64,000 bases of DNA from the NCBI RefSeq assembly GCF_032362555.1, contig NC_083507.1:5955001-6019000 (forward strand), in the 5' to 3' direction. Below the pieces are notes generated by a model. The model was not told the origin of the DNA. It did not search any database and saw only the letters and a list, made by a program, of their open reading frames with translations. Positions within the stretch are counted from its first letter, which is position 1. Every line of letters starts with the position of its first letter. The DNA comes from Amyelois transitella (taxonomy: Eukaryota; Arthropoda; Insecta; Lepidoptera; Pyralidae). The position numbers and the translations under genes are program-made. This document shows, in pieces, positions 46,701 through 55,199 of this stretch.

Positions 46701-49700
46701 TTAAGAACTCCTTCTACCTCTCGAGCGCTCGCTATAAGCTCATCGAAGGTGCTAATCGAACTTCTAGGTACTTTGTCTCTTATATCCACGCGTAAAAGGC
46801 CAAAGATCATATCTATTTGCTGAACTTCCATGTGATGTGGTTCCGGCAACTGGGCAAACAGCATTCTTTTCTTGGAGATGAACTTTTCCGTACTTTCGGT
46901 AGGATGTTGTTTAGTAGTGTTAATCTCATGGTACAGTTCGAAGGCTGGCTTTTGTGGTGCAAATGTTTTTCTTATCAATGCTTCGAAGCCGCTCATTGTT
47001 GTCACTTGACTTTTGACTCCCTGCCACCATTCACCAGCTTCTCCAATGAGAATTAATGGCAGTCCACTAATAACGTCCTTTTCAGGAATGTGTTCCGTAT
47101 GTCTGAAAATATTTAGAGCACAGAGGAAAGCTTCGACTGCCTTTGCATCCTTCCTGCCATCATAGGTGGTGGTGCATGACGTCATCGACTTCCTTTGGTG
47201 TAGGGTTGCTAAGAGTTCTCGCTGCTGTAGCCGCTGATGTTCCAGTAGCTGCAGAAACTGGTCCTGACTCATAGCCATCTTCCCTTGTCGTTTCTGCCTG
47301 ACAGGTGTTGAAGTTATTCGTCCGGATCGAGTCACGTATCTTGGTTGTCGCTCAGGAGTTGTGCCCGCGTTGGTCGCCACTTTGTAAGGAAAGTGTGAGG
47401 CGACAAAGAAAATACGTGCGATGGAAATAACAAAGGTTTTATTGCAAAGGACTCAGTTAAGAAGTAACAACGAAACGAGCTAAGTTTGATTAAGTGTCGC
47501 CGCAGTGCTCCCACTATGTGACAGCGCAGTGCTCCAAATAATCAAACTGTTTTTGGTGAACTATAGACCATGAAACATTAAATCACTTGTGTGGGACCCA
47601 CTAGGTGGACGCCCGAAGTAATCCAATATTCCACAATCCACAAATCCCCAAAATTCCCTTATTTCCCAGGTAGTTACAGTCCTGTGCGGGACCCACAAGT
47701 GGATGCCCAGAAGGCACTGTGTATACACAAAGGAGTACCTAGGCCCTAATGGTTCACAATAAAAAATCTCTCCGGAGGTCTTGAATTCGGCCGTGAGGCA
47801 AACCATAGCGCGATCTAACTTGGTACAGCGCCATCTAGTGATGAGTGTAGGAACTTCATAGGAGTGGTGCTACAAGATTGTTTAATTTTTATATTGTATG
47901 ACAGAGTTGAGAGGAATGACTGTCTTAAACCACTCATTGTGCGAGCGCACACTGAGTGGTTTAAGATTGAGAAAGGTTTATCCTGACACAAGCACTCGAT
48001 TCCTCTCCATATAATTAGCAGGATTATTAAATATTTGCTGTCGACTTGATATTTACCGATATTTTAACCCTAGAAAATCAAAATTACTATTATTTAAAAC
48101 TATTAAATCATGCGTCTATGAAAAATAGGGCGTTTCGTTCGGGTGGTAATTTTATCTCACTAGCTAGAAACACAAATTCATGATAAATTAATTCATTTAA
48201 ATTGTTATGCTGACTTAAAAAAAAAATTGATGGGACGAATCGCAAACAGAAATAAAAATACTTTTTGGTGTGTGTTTCGGACCAGACTTTGGGTTGGGAC
48301 AACAACTTAATAGGACGGAACGCATAACGACTTGTGAAAAGGGATCAAAACAAGATCGTTCTTGAGAAGGTAGTTAACCCCCTTAATGGCACCATGTTCG
48401 CTTGCCAAGAATGGTCCTTTCAGCTAGACTTGGCGCCGGGTCATAGAGCTCGATCCACCCAGCCTTGGTTAGAATAAAACGTTCCGGATTTCATCCGAGC
48501 TGAAGACTAGCCGTCATCTTGTCCTGAGCTTAATCCACTGTAAGGCTTGCCCTTAACGGCATGGTAAATTAAAGTCCCTAAAATAATCCATATGATTACT
48601 CTTAGAGAATTATTGATAACTGGCATCGAAACTAACATACTGTTATATCTGTGGCCTTCGAGATTGTTGGCTCTGTCTTCCCCATATAGATAGGAATATG
48701 TGATGTATGTAAGTATGTTTTATGCTTATCTAAAATTTTTTTTTTTATTTCAGTACCACACTAGCAAACATATTTGAGAGAAGCACTGAAGATCAAACGA
48801 CAGAAAATAAAACTTTGAAATACATACCTCCAAAACCACTTAATGGAGATCCAAAGTCGGAGGAATTGAATATAATTGACTGTTTATATTATGCACCTGA
48901 AAAAATACATGCATACCAATGGTAAATATAATAATTTATTATTATGAACGGCAGTTTTTTAAATATTTTGGTATAAATTATATTTTGAAAACTATTAACT
49001 GCAATTGCATTTTTCCTTTTGAGACTTCATAAAGATTGAGTTAAATCCTATAATATTATAGCAATATTTGTATATAGGTACATTTGTACTCCCGTTTTTG
49101 TTTTTACAAAGAATTTTTTATGGTTTATCTGACGTCCCCTGCGCACCGCTCGGTTTACTAATACTACTAAGTATTAAGGCAGCATACAAATAAAGATTTA
49201 CATGCTGTCTTTAATAACTCAGATAATTTTGAAATTTTTCACACTGCTGCTTTCCTGACATTAAGGGCGGTTTCAATTTCTATAATAATTGACGCACTAT
49301 ACCCAAACTAATCCGATTTGCTTCCGTTATCCAAGAATCACATATTATGCGACTCTTGGCTCTGTCTATCCCTCTAACCCGCTTTGAGATTTATTGATGT
49401 TCTTGTTAGTCAGCCATGATACGAGGGTGAATCCAAAAGTTCGTGGCCTAACCAAGAAAACAAATTTAAAAAACAAAAAATATTTTTATTTTTAGACATA
49501 ATCACCGTTTAGTTCAATGCACTTCCTCCATCTCTCCTGCAATTTATTAATACCTTCGAAAAAAAGGATTCCTCAAGGTCGTCAAAATACTCGTCCACCG
49601 CAGCTATCACCTCGTCTTTATTATAAAATTTTGATCCTCCCAAGTGTTTTTTTTTTAAATTCGGAAAGAGGTGATAATCCGACGGAGCCAAATCCGGCGA

Positions 49701-52216
49701 ATAAGGAGGGTGTGGCAGCAGTTCGAAACCACAGTTGTGAATTTTAGCCATTGATTCTGCTGAGGTGTAAACGCGGGCATTGTCCTGGTGAAACAAAATT
49801 TTTTACTGATCATTCCCGGTCGTTTTTCCTTTATTTTTTCTCTTAATTGTCTTAGCAGGTAACAGTAATATTTAGAATCAATTGTTTCACCCTTTGGTAA
49901 ATAATCTACCAATATAGCCCCAGCCCTCGCATCCCAAAAAACAGATGCCATAACTTTGTTGGTTGACAACACTGCCTTTGCCTTCTTTCTTGGAAGTCGG
50001 TGAACCGGACCGCTTCCATTGTTTAGACTGCTGCTTCGACTCGGGAGTATAGTGATGAACCCAGCTTTCATCCGTAGTTATAAATTGTGACAAAAAATCA
50101 TCAGGATCGGACTCAAACAGCTCCAAACATCACGTAAAATGGTGAAACGAACCCTTTTCTGGTCAGCTGAAAGCAATTGCGGCACCCATCTCGCAGACAC
50201 CTTGTGAAAACCTAATTCTTGAGTTATAATATTTTGTACTCGTCCATAACTTATGCCAGTGATCTCAGCAATATTATTAATAGTAATTAATCTTCGGTCT
50301 CCTAATAAAAGTTCACAAATTTTATCCACGTTTTCTTGGGTCGTGGAAGTTGATGGCCGACCAATTCTGGGTTCGTCTTCCAGACTCCCGTCCGCGTTTC
50401 AATTCAGCTACCTACTTTTTTACACACGAATATGACGGAGCATATTCTTGTTATGTGTTAACCATATCTTCATGGATTTCCTTTGGCGTTAACCCCTTCT
50501 TATACAGTTACTTAATCACAGCACGCAGTTCAATTTTTTCCATAGTAAGAAAACTTCACGACTTGCTTTGCACAAAAAAATATTTAACGAAGACAGAGAG
50601 ATGTATCTAAGCATATATGATGTATAATTGCAAATTTGCATGCTTACTACTAAATGTACAAGTTGCAAAATGAGGGTAGAATTTTTTTTTATTTATTTAT
50701 TAGGTGAGGCCACAAACTTTTGCGTTCACCCTTGTAAGTATATGATTTCATTGAATTATTTTTATGTTTTAGGTTTGATAATGTTTACGCATCTATGGGG
50801 CAGTTAGAATTTGGAATATTAAAAGCATTAAAGACTGGTAAATTCCTTATGCTCTTGCTCGATTCAAGTAAATCACCTATATCATGTACCACAATATCTC
50901 CTGCTTTGGAAATAAAAGTGAAACAAAATGTATACATTTCCTTTTTTGATAACTCGGAAAAATATTGGTTTGTCTATGCTACAGAAGAACAACTAAAAAA
51001 GATCATTGAAACTTTGAAGAATTTGAATGCTACAATTCAAATTATATCTGATACGGAACAAAGCTTACCAAACTCAACTCAACAAACAATGCAAGATATC
51101 GTTTCTAATCCACAGCCATTATTGGAAACAGACTCACAAGCTGACAGAGAAAGTAATACAGATTCTTCAGACATTAGAAAAACTAAATTATCAATTCTTA
51201 ATAGAATGGCTAATATGGGCCATTCAGTTTTACCCCCAAATAAATCGGCAGCAGATAAAACAAGTGACTCTTCCGATACAAATGAAAGCAATGATTATTC
51301 TAAAACAGTAACTTTAAGACATAAAAATTTAAAAGGCAACTTAAAAAAACATAATTTGGACAAAACTAAAGAAGAAACTGGTTTAGTTGATCAGCATAAA
51401 ATTACTAGAATTGACACTAACATAGAAAATGTACCTCCCTTATATACATTTGTAGAAGAACAACTTGTGCCAGTTGCTAGTACTAATATCACAATGGGCT
51501 CTAGTAGTACAACAAATGATATGAACACTTTTATGTCTGAGCAAAGAGTTAGCTGTACTGAACTGCGTATAAATATGAACAGAATGGCAGAAAAAATAGA
51601 TCAAGTATTTTCGAAAATATCGGATATAACTCATACCGACATAAACAATATACCTAGCCCTTTTTATAATGAAATATTACAAAAATTATTAAACGAATAT
51701 GAGTCAAAGATAAAAACATATGAAGAAATAATAAAATCCCATGGCACAGATAATAGTGTTATTACAAAATTGCGTCAAGAATCAAGTAAATTACACCAGG
51801 ATGAAATAGAATCGTTAAATAAAAAAATATCTGAAGTTTTAAGTATAAATGAAGAAAAGGATAGTGAAATTTTTAATTTAAAATCAGAGATTAAGGTGTT
51901 TAAAGAAAATTCAACACGTGCTGCTGAACTAGAAGCAGTAAACTTTAAATTATCGCAAGAAAATCAGAGTTTAAGAAAAGAACTTAATTATAAAAATGAA
52001 GAAAAACAAATATTAAAAAACGACCCTAAATATACGTTAGATGAAAATTCTATCAATGTTGATAGAAACCATTTTGTTAAAAACATATTAAGTCATACTT
52101 TCCATGCTATTTCTGCCAACTTTCACAACAGTGAAAATTACAGCGGTGAAACTGTAAAAAATATAGTGGCTAATGTAATTAAAAGTGAATTTCAAAATTT
52201 AAAACAAGACCATTAA
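40793..52216 (+). CDS. FKBP15-like protein lacking an FKBP domain
   Basis: The exons 40793-40842, 48754-48921 and 50773-52216 join in phase to 553 residues. The N-terminal part (TLANIFERS, LKYIPPKPL, then AYQWFDNVYASMGQLEFGIL and the segment to about residue 175) resembles the WH1/PH-like N-terminus of FKBP15 (WAFL), an early-endosome and actin-associated protein. A low-complexity Ser/Thr/Asn region follows. Coiled-coil heptads run from about residue 380 to 490 (IESLNKKISEVLSINEEKDS). A conserved C-terminal block (HTFHAISANFHNSENYSGET, then VKNIVANVI) also matches FKBP15. The prolyl-isomerase domain that vertebrate FKBP15 carries after the N-terminal domain is absent. The introns are swollen by a gypsy element, a fossil transposase and a mariner. 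The family call is from memory of motifs and not certain. Confidence 0.75.
40893..41085 (-). repeat. SINE-like family S, minus orientation
   Basis: It contains gggtagacagtcttgaaaag, gttcagctgtaagacttaat, gtgacaggttgctag and agtcgccttttaaggcatcc, all in inverted family order. It lies in intron 1 of the FKBP15-like gene. Confidence 0.65.
41095..41480 (+). pseudogene. Tc1/mariner-superfamily transposase fossil
   Basis: Broken frames read TRFLKDVLGLAAYKRHTGHV, then LTDNLKQN, then MDEKIFTTEEYF (the first catalytic Asp region). Downstream come degenerate YHIYAGSSK-type and GVNEPYFCEK-type remnants. Frameshifts and stops are dispersed. Only the middle of the gene remains, with no terminal repeats that I can see. 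Confidence 0.7.
41738..41961 (+). other. Short open frame after an acceptor-like site
   Basis: After TTTTATTTTAG, one frame stays open for about 74 codons (FIVKDKLNSNHTLMKLLVNT ... YDEEIVTEHEFEKKS) and ends at the stop at 41961. Its phase does not fit exon 1 of the FKBP15-like gene. It overlaps a repeat rich in gttaaaactag words. It matches nothing I can name, and it could be a fragment of an old transposon. Confidence 0.3.
42231..42718 (-). repeat. 3' LTR of the gypsy element
   Basis: Ends TGTAAGG ... GTGCTACA on the plus strand, giving TG/CA termini in both orientations. Confidence 0.92.
42719..42735 (-). promoter_or_regulatory. Polypurine tract of the gypsy element
   Basis: On the minus strand gaggccgagggggagac directly precedes the 3' LTR, as expected for the plus-strand primer of reverse transcription. 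Confidence 0.75.
42776..47278 (-). CDS. Gag-Pol polyprotein of a Ty3/gypsy element
   Basis: The frame is open without interruption from the 5' LTR edge (47380) to the stop at 42776 (1534 codons). The first ATG is codon 35, at 47278; upstream codons begin with GTG. In that 1534 numbering, Gag spans ~35-330 with a CCHC knuckle at 246-259 (CTFCRNLGHTEEVC) and a degenerate one at 295-308. The protease region is near 345-370 and reads IDTCAKTS where DTG or DSG is usual. Reverse transcriptase has LDLKAGYWQ (~722) and YLDD (784-787). RNase H starts near 930. Integrase has H1146/H1153 and CVACQ zinc ligands, then D1215, D1275 and E1310. A GPF chromatin-side motif (PRRDGPFVI) follows. The last ~30 residues hold two AT-hook-like motifs, RRRGRPRIQ and RRGRGRPRKH. 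Confidence 0.93.
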   Translation of the reverse strand: MAMSQDQFLQLLEHQRLQQRELLATLHQRKSMTSCTTTYDGRKDAKAVEAFLCALNIFRHTEHIPEKDVISGLPLILIGEAGEWWQGVKSQVTTMSGFEALIRKTFAPQKPAFELYHEINTTKQHPTESTEKFISKKRMLFAQLPEPHHMEVQQIDMIFGLLRVDIRDKVPRSSISTFDELIASAREVEGVLKEKGDFETRVDHKAGKKPRCTFCRNLGHTEEVCRKKKRAEKDSPLAPPTSGPSSVQTQAPSPSQPKFSCYGCGAPGVVRSNCPKCANKLSANVKKERIDFCSLNIKVAPRPRPVVFISVNGINGSAYIDTCAKTSVASYWLYRRLLEKGFAFRQQSVQITLADGFPKQQNVLTIDVEVTLCGRVFTTSFIVLPEARDNRTLLGVGFIQQAQMILNLPQYIWHFIDNDDEVYELYMEDFINFENKGPVATSITKKRPNPEYAVTPVSVASESSNPENCSTAMNGKSASVPNESGNKSYQLHRLQPSTPKKTRTLFDGHSPRLNYMFRDAQMNIHQEEVNLSPHSMSLFPDSNFGINSMDIELPVNNELSAQQRDQLKDLLNKHERVFQPNGKPARNVVHTIDTAGKGPISVPPYRLSPPRREILRKEIDKMVQEGVMEPSSTPWTAPVVLVPKPDGDIRVCVDYRRLNAITVPDTYPIPRLDDLLHEAKPTPFMSTLDLKAGYWQIEVSQEDKAKTGFITPFGVYVFNRMPFGLRNAPATFQRLIDKFKISLDIKLLAYLDDLIVFSPSFERHLADLNKVFSRLWEFNLIVNLKKCRFCCSTVKYLGHYITPRGLEVDPEKTAAILALARPTNLRHLVSFLQTCSWYRRFIENFSAIAEPLTRLTKKGVPWTWSNEQEDEYAELKKKLTSAPILRQADETKPYIIKTDASAYALGAVLVQGEGESEHPVEYASRLLTPAEKNYSTTEREALAVVWAVNKFRGYIEGLPTIVITDHQALRWLMSLKSPNGKLARWALQLQAFDLTVKYIPGRANVVADMLSRPPCTEENRSECSICTMTISVDMPKRNPKEIRIEQLKDSSIETIVQALEAPDISENAVYWSNKGYFLNNGLLYRLAPDSDSDDAQLVVPEHEWANVMDAYHDDPLAGHYGAEKTYARISTRYFWKGMRKYIEAYIKNCVACQRFKPSNTKPAGLLQTTPLNKRFESIAFDLFGPLPASTDGKTWILIVEDCASRWIELFALVQATAEACAEKLINEVFLRYGVPRRMTSDNGPQFVSAIMQAISFCFKINHSFTPVYHPEANPVERRNRDLKTQLAILIAGEDHGNWPDKLPSIRFALNTAVNAATSFTPAYITFGRELRTPRDNQEDLREIILGENFIPEVTPKLLRIANILKKTREVQEMKEEKRKEFVDKTRRESPIYKPGDLVLADVHPISKASRGHSAKFAPRRDGPFVIVERHGPASYKLANKEAPEIVIGTYHTSALRPFQGNNETIPSPLQPLRRRGRPRIQRTEEVASATRRGRGRPRKH
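47363..47379 (-). promoter_or_regulatory. Primer-binding site of the gypsy element
   Basis: On the minus strand TGGCGACCAACGCGGGC begins three bases after the 5' LTR, in the position and with the TGG start of a tRNA primer-binding site. The tRNA cannot be named with confidence. The open Gag frame runs through this site. Confidence 0.7.
47383..47874 (-). repeat. 5' LTR of the gypsy element
   Basis: 492 bp. It lacks AACT, which is present in the other LTR after gagct, and has 8 extra bases (aatcccca) in the ccacaa(...)aattccc region. Otherwise it is the same sequence. Confidence 0.92.
47890..48000. repeat. Rearranged RTE-like LINE fragment with an inverted duplication
   Basis: gacagagttgagaggaatga matches LINE positions 9858-9877. 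Then tcttaaaccactca and its complement tgagtggtttaaga form a hairpin (about 47921-47966) built from LINE positions 9977-10005. Finally tatcctgacacaagcactcg is the reverse complement of 9953-9972. Confidence 0.7.
48001..48750. other. Intronic stretch with unassigned repeat pieces
   Basis: A GC-richer block at 48350-48560 (cttgccaagaatggtccttt, gatttcatccgagctgaaga) looks imported but matches nothing I can name. A family-S tail is at 48655-48716. The pyrimidine tract before the acceptor of exon 2 (AG at 48752-48753) closes the stretch. Confidence 0.4.
49422..50734 (-). mobile_element. Mariner DNA transposon 2, in intron 2 of the FKBP15-like gene
   Basis: The left end cgagggtgaatccaaaagtt and the inverted right end caagggtgaacgcaaaagtt are inverted repeats of about 30 bp (continuing to gtggcct(a/c)acc), flanked by TA at 49420-49421 and 50735-50736. 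Its size is about 1.31 kb. It belongs to a different mariner lineage from the one in arginase. Confidence 0.88.
49509..50329 (-). pseudogene. Mariner transposase, multiply frameshifted
   Basis: Four overlapping pieces on the minus strand carry the family motifs in order. These are ITGISYGRVQNIITQELGFH, FITTDESWVHHYTPESKQQS (first Asp), SVFWDARAGAILVDYLPKG, MFHQDNARVYTSAES (second Asp) and HPPYSPDLAPSDYHLFPNLK (third Asp). At least three frame changes separate them. The N-terminal ~60 residues are only weakly recognisable upstream of 50329. This is an old, inactive copy. Confidence 0.85.
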
Positions 52217-52383
52217 AAGGAGTAGGCATATTCTTGATAAAAAAATGTCCATGATTCTTTCAAGCTGAAAACATTGTTCGACCGACAATCAGCGCTTACG
52301 ATGTTATACGCTGATAATAATTGATGGTATGCCTTGACCGTCCGTCCAGGTGATACGTTCAGTGCTTCACTGACAAAGATGTA

Positions 52384-55190
52384 GGGTAAGGTGGGGCACA
52401 GTGTGACAAAAAAGACAAATCGTACTCTAAATCTGAAATTATTTATTAAAGAAACTTTCTATTAGTCTTAAAATAATCAACAGTTTTTAAACTATCATTT
52501 GACAACGAAAAACAATATAAAAAATAACTAGAAGTATTTTTGAATGGCACATTTCTGAGATCTGTCGATTGTCACAAACTGCCCCGAATCGGGGGTTCAA
52601 TGTGACATACTATGGGGTACCCTGTGACATTACTAATTCTACGAAAACTTGTTTAGAATAATAAGATTTATTGCACATTAAACTTCTTTATGATATTTTT
52701 AGGAAAAATATAAAAATCAGCTTGTCGTTTTGTAGGATTTTTGCACTTTTCAAGTTCAGGTAAAACAATTTCTACATCTTCTATTCCAACTACCGCCAAA
52801 TCTGGCTCAAGCGGGAAATAGAAACTGTAATCAACCTTATTGCTTTTACGTAAGTAGCTTACATCGTAAGAATCATCTTCATTGCTTTCCAAAAGATTCC
52901 CAATATAATGCTTGATCACGTTTTGTTTACCAGTAAATTTAATAATGACAAAATCGCCTTCCTTTGGCTTTTTAAAATAGTTTAAAGGAATATCACTATC
53001 ATCCTTGCTATCTTCAGATGATATAGATATAGTTTCATCTGAGTCTTCAAAAAGAAATTTTTTAACATCCTGTTTCTTTGCTTTTTCGATTTTTGTTTCA
53101 GGTTTTAAATCATTGTCTCTTCCGGTTATCTCTTTTTCTTTAGCTTTCTGATTTTTAGGTTTCGCTGTTAACTTTCTCTCTTTAGGTTTATTTTTTTTTT
53201 GTTCTCTTAAGAGCGGCTTCTTCCAATTCATTTTTAATAGGTGTATCTGTAGGAATACAGCTTTTTCCTCTCTTTCGTCCCTTATTAGATTGAAGTCTTG
53301 GTTGAGCTTTTGGATAATCGCGACATGCTAAGGGACTTATTAACTGGCTGTTTTTAATTGGAGTGGAGTAATCAACTAGGTTATTCATTAGAGTAAACTG
53401 ATCATCTGAACGTACATTCTTCAACAACGGTTTCCGGCCTTCTGCTTCTTCGTCGTCTATAAGCTGCTCTAGTAAAGAAGGACTCAATGGACCTCCAGCA
53501 ATTTTATCCTCCCTCGTTTTAAGGAATATTTCTGACGATGATTGTGTACCTTGCTCTTGAAATTTTGGTAATTCTAGGGTAACTTGATTCGAAGGTCCTG
53601 CTTCAGACTCCAGATTTTTTTTTGTGGAAGCAGTCTCTGATTTATCTGGACATCTTGACGTTTTAAAAGACTGTGAAGACCCACTCTGTTTCATTTGTTC
53701 AATGTCAGCTTGTTCTGGAATACTCTGCTGAATTGGTCGGTTTGTTATTTCGCTAGGCATGAAATCCTCATCAGAAAAAACATGCCTGTCAAACGGAAAT
53801 ATACCTGTTTTGCAGGTGTCATTGATCTGTCAAAAGCTTGACCTACTAATCCTGCAACATCGTAAATGGTGAGAGTTCTTCCCGGATTCCGCATCATCCA
53901 TGAGTCTGCTGCCGCGTTATAAAATGTTTGAAATGGACCAAAAATAGATACATCCAAAGGTTGCAACTTGTGGCTTGTATGCGGTGGAATAGTCAAAAGA
54001 GTGACACCGTTATCCTTTGCTACATTCAAAACTGCTGGTACTAGGTGGCTTTCATGGTTATCTAGGATCAATAGCGATGGATTATCCTTTGTAGAAGAAA
54101 TTTCTCTTATGAAGTGCTTTATCACTTCCACAAAGAGGTCACCCGTCATCCAACCAGTAGGTTGCGAAAGGCCTAGAGTTCCGACAGGTGCATCTTTTAG
54201 CATAAAAGGTTTAAATGTTTTATGCGGGAAAACCATTGCTGGAGGTACGGTAGATCCCGTAGCAGACACTATACAACAAGTCGTTACAAGAGTGCCCCGT
54301 TCTGCACTGGTGACCTTGTTGAGCTGCTTGGCTCCTTTTGCAGCAAGTATTTTTTTTGGTTTTTGAACAGTTGTTGTTCCGGTTTCATCCAGGCAAAAAA
54401 CTCTTGTACCGTTACAGAAACTCTGACTACGACTCATCACTTCTTGCAAATTGTCAAAGAACATGTTGACATTATGCCTATTAAATGACGTTGCCCTTGT
54501 TAAACTACATGGTTCTGGTTTTCGTAGCGTCAGATCTGGATTTCTTTTCCTAAAACCATAAAGCCAATCAATTCCTGACATTTTCTTGTCACTCCAATTT
54601 TTCGGCATGTCTAAGTTTTGATGAACTGCTAATTCGTAAGCAAGTTTTCTACATTCCACTGTATCAAGACCGTAACTCATTTTAGAACAGGTTATAATAT
54701 ACTCTTTTAACTTTTCTTCTTGCTCACTAGAAAATACTCTTCTGTTTGCATAATTTGGCGTCAGTCTTAGGTACGTTTCCATCTTCCTCAGTCTTACTAT
54801 CTGTTTTCTTAATGTACCGACTTAATGTCATATAATTAACTTGTTTTTGGTTGGCAGCCTCTCTCAAACTTAAACCACTACGGACTAGCGCAATGGCTTC
54901 TTGCATGTTTTCTGCACTGTGTTGACCCATTGTGGTCTTTCGAACCCGATTCCGAACCATTGTGAATGGGCATCTAGAACAAGAAATGTTAAGGAAATAT
55001 CATATATTAGGTATACTTATTACCTACGTTATGGGTTTATATAAAGGTAAATAAAAGAAGGTTTAAAGATATATACCATAGATACATTTTAGAAGATTCA
55101 TAGATAGATTAATGATTGACACTTTTAATTAAATTCAATACGGGGTACACTGTGACATTGTCACACAGTGCCCCGTCACACTGTACCCCA
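52384..55190 (-). mobile_element. Tigger/pogo-like DNA transposon
   Basis: The ends are flanked by TA (52382-52383 and 55191-55192). They carry repeated GGGGYACNGTGTGACA-like motifs: ggggcacagtgtgaca at the left end, two related copies at 52593-52628, and a cluster at 55142-55190 in both orientations. The element starts 168 bp after the stop codon of the FKBP15-like gene. It contains one broken transposase gene. Confidence 0.8.
52668..54960 (-). pseudogene. Tigger/pogo-like transposase, three frameshifts
   Basis: The N-terminal psq-type helix-turn-helix (LREAANQKQVNYMTLSRYIK) is followed by a CENP-B-like DNA-binding part (DWLYGFRKRNPDLTLRKPEP). The DDE domain has Asp in FCLDETGTTTV, Asp in LLILDNHESH and Asp in LQPLDVSIFGP, with 35 residues between the last two. 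After the catalytic domain comes a long Ser/Lys-rich linker. A C-terminal globular part follows (EGDFVIIKFTGKQNVIKHYI), which may have an SH3- or chromo-like fold. Frame changes fall near 54800, at an A-run near 53810, and at a ten-A run near 53190. The two in A-runs could be slippage or sequencing error, so the copy is either freshly dead or wrongly read. Confidence 0.85.
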
Positions 55191-55199
55191 TAGGCTCAA

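Larger units (their letters stand above)
42231..47874 (-). mobile_element. Ty3/gypsy LTR retrotransposon, nearly intact
   Basis: The LTRs are at 42231-42718 (488 bp) and 47383-47874 (492 bp). They differ by a 4-bp and an 8-bp indel and appear otherwise identical by eye. The insertion is flanked by AGAT (42227-42230 and 47875-47878). The element is transcribed on the minus strand. It has a primer-binding site, one Gag-Pol frame and a purine-rich tract. There is no envelope gene. It sits in intron 1 of the FKBP15-like gene, in antisense. Confidence 0.95.

Noticed and set aside
48350..48560. GC-richer block considered as rRNA-derived or coding
   Set aside because: No rRNA motif and no sustained open frame were found; it is left as unassigned intronic sequence.
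53188..53760. A separate 190-residue gene and a 187-residue gene beside the Tigger transposase
   Set aside because: They are consecutive parts of one transposase split by frameshifts at A-runs.
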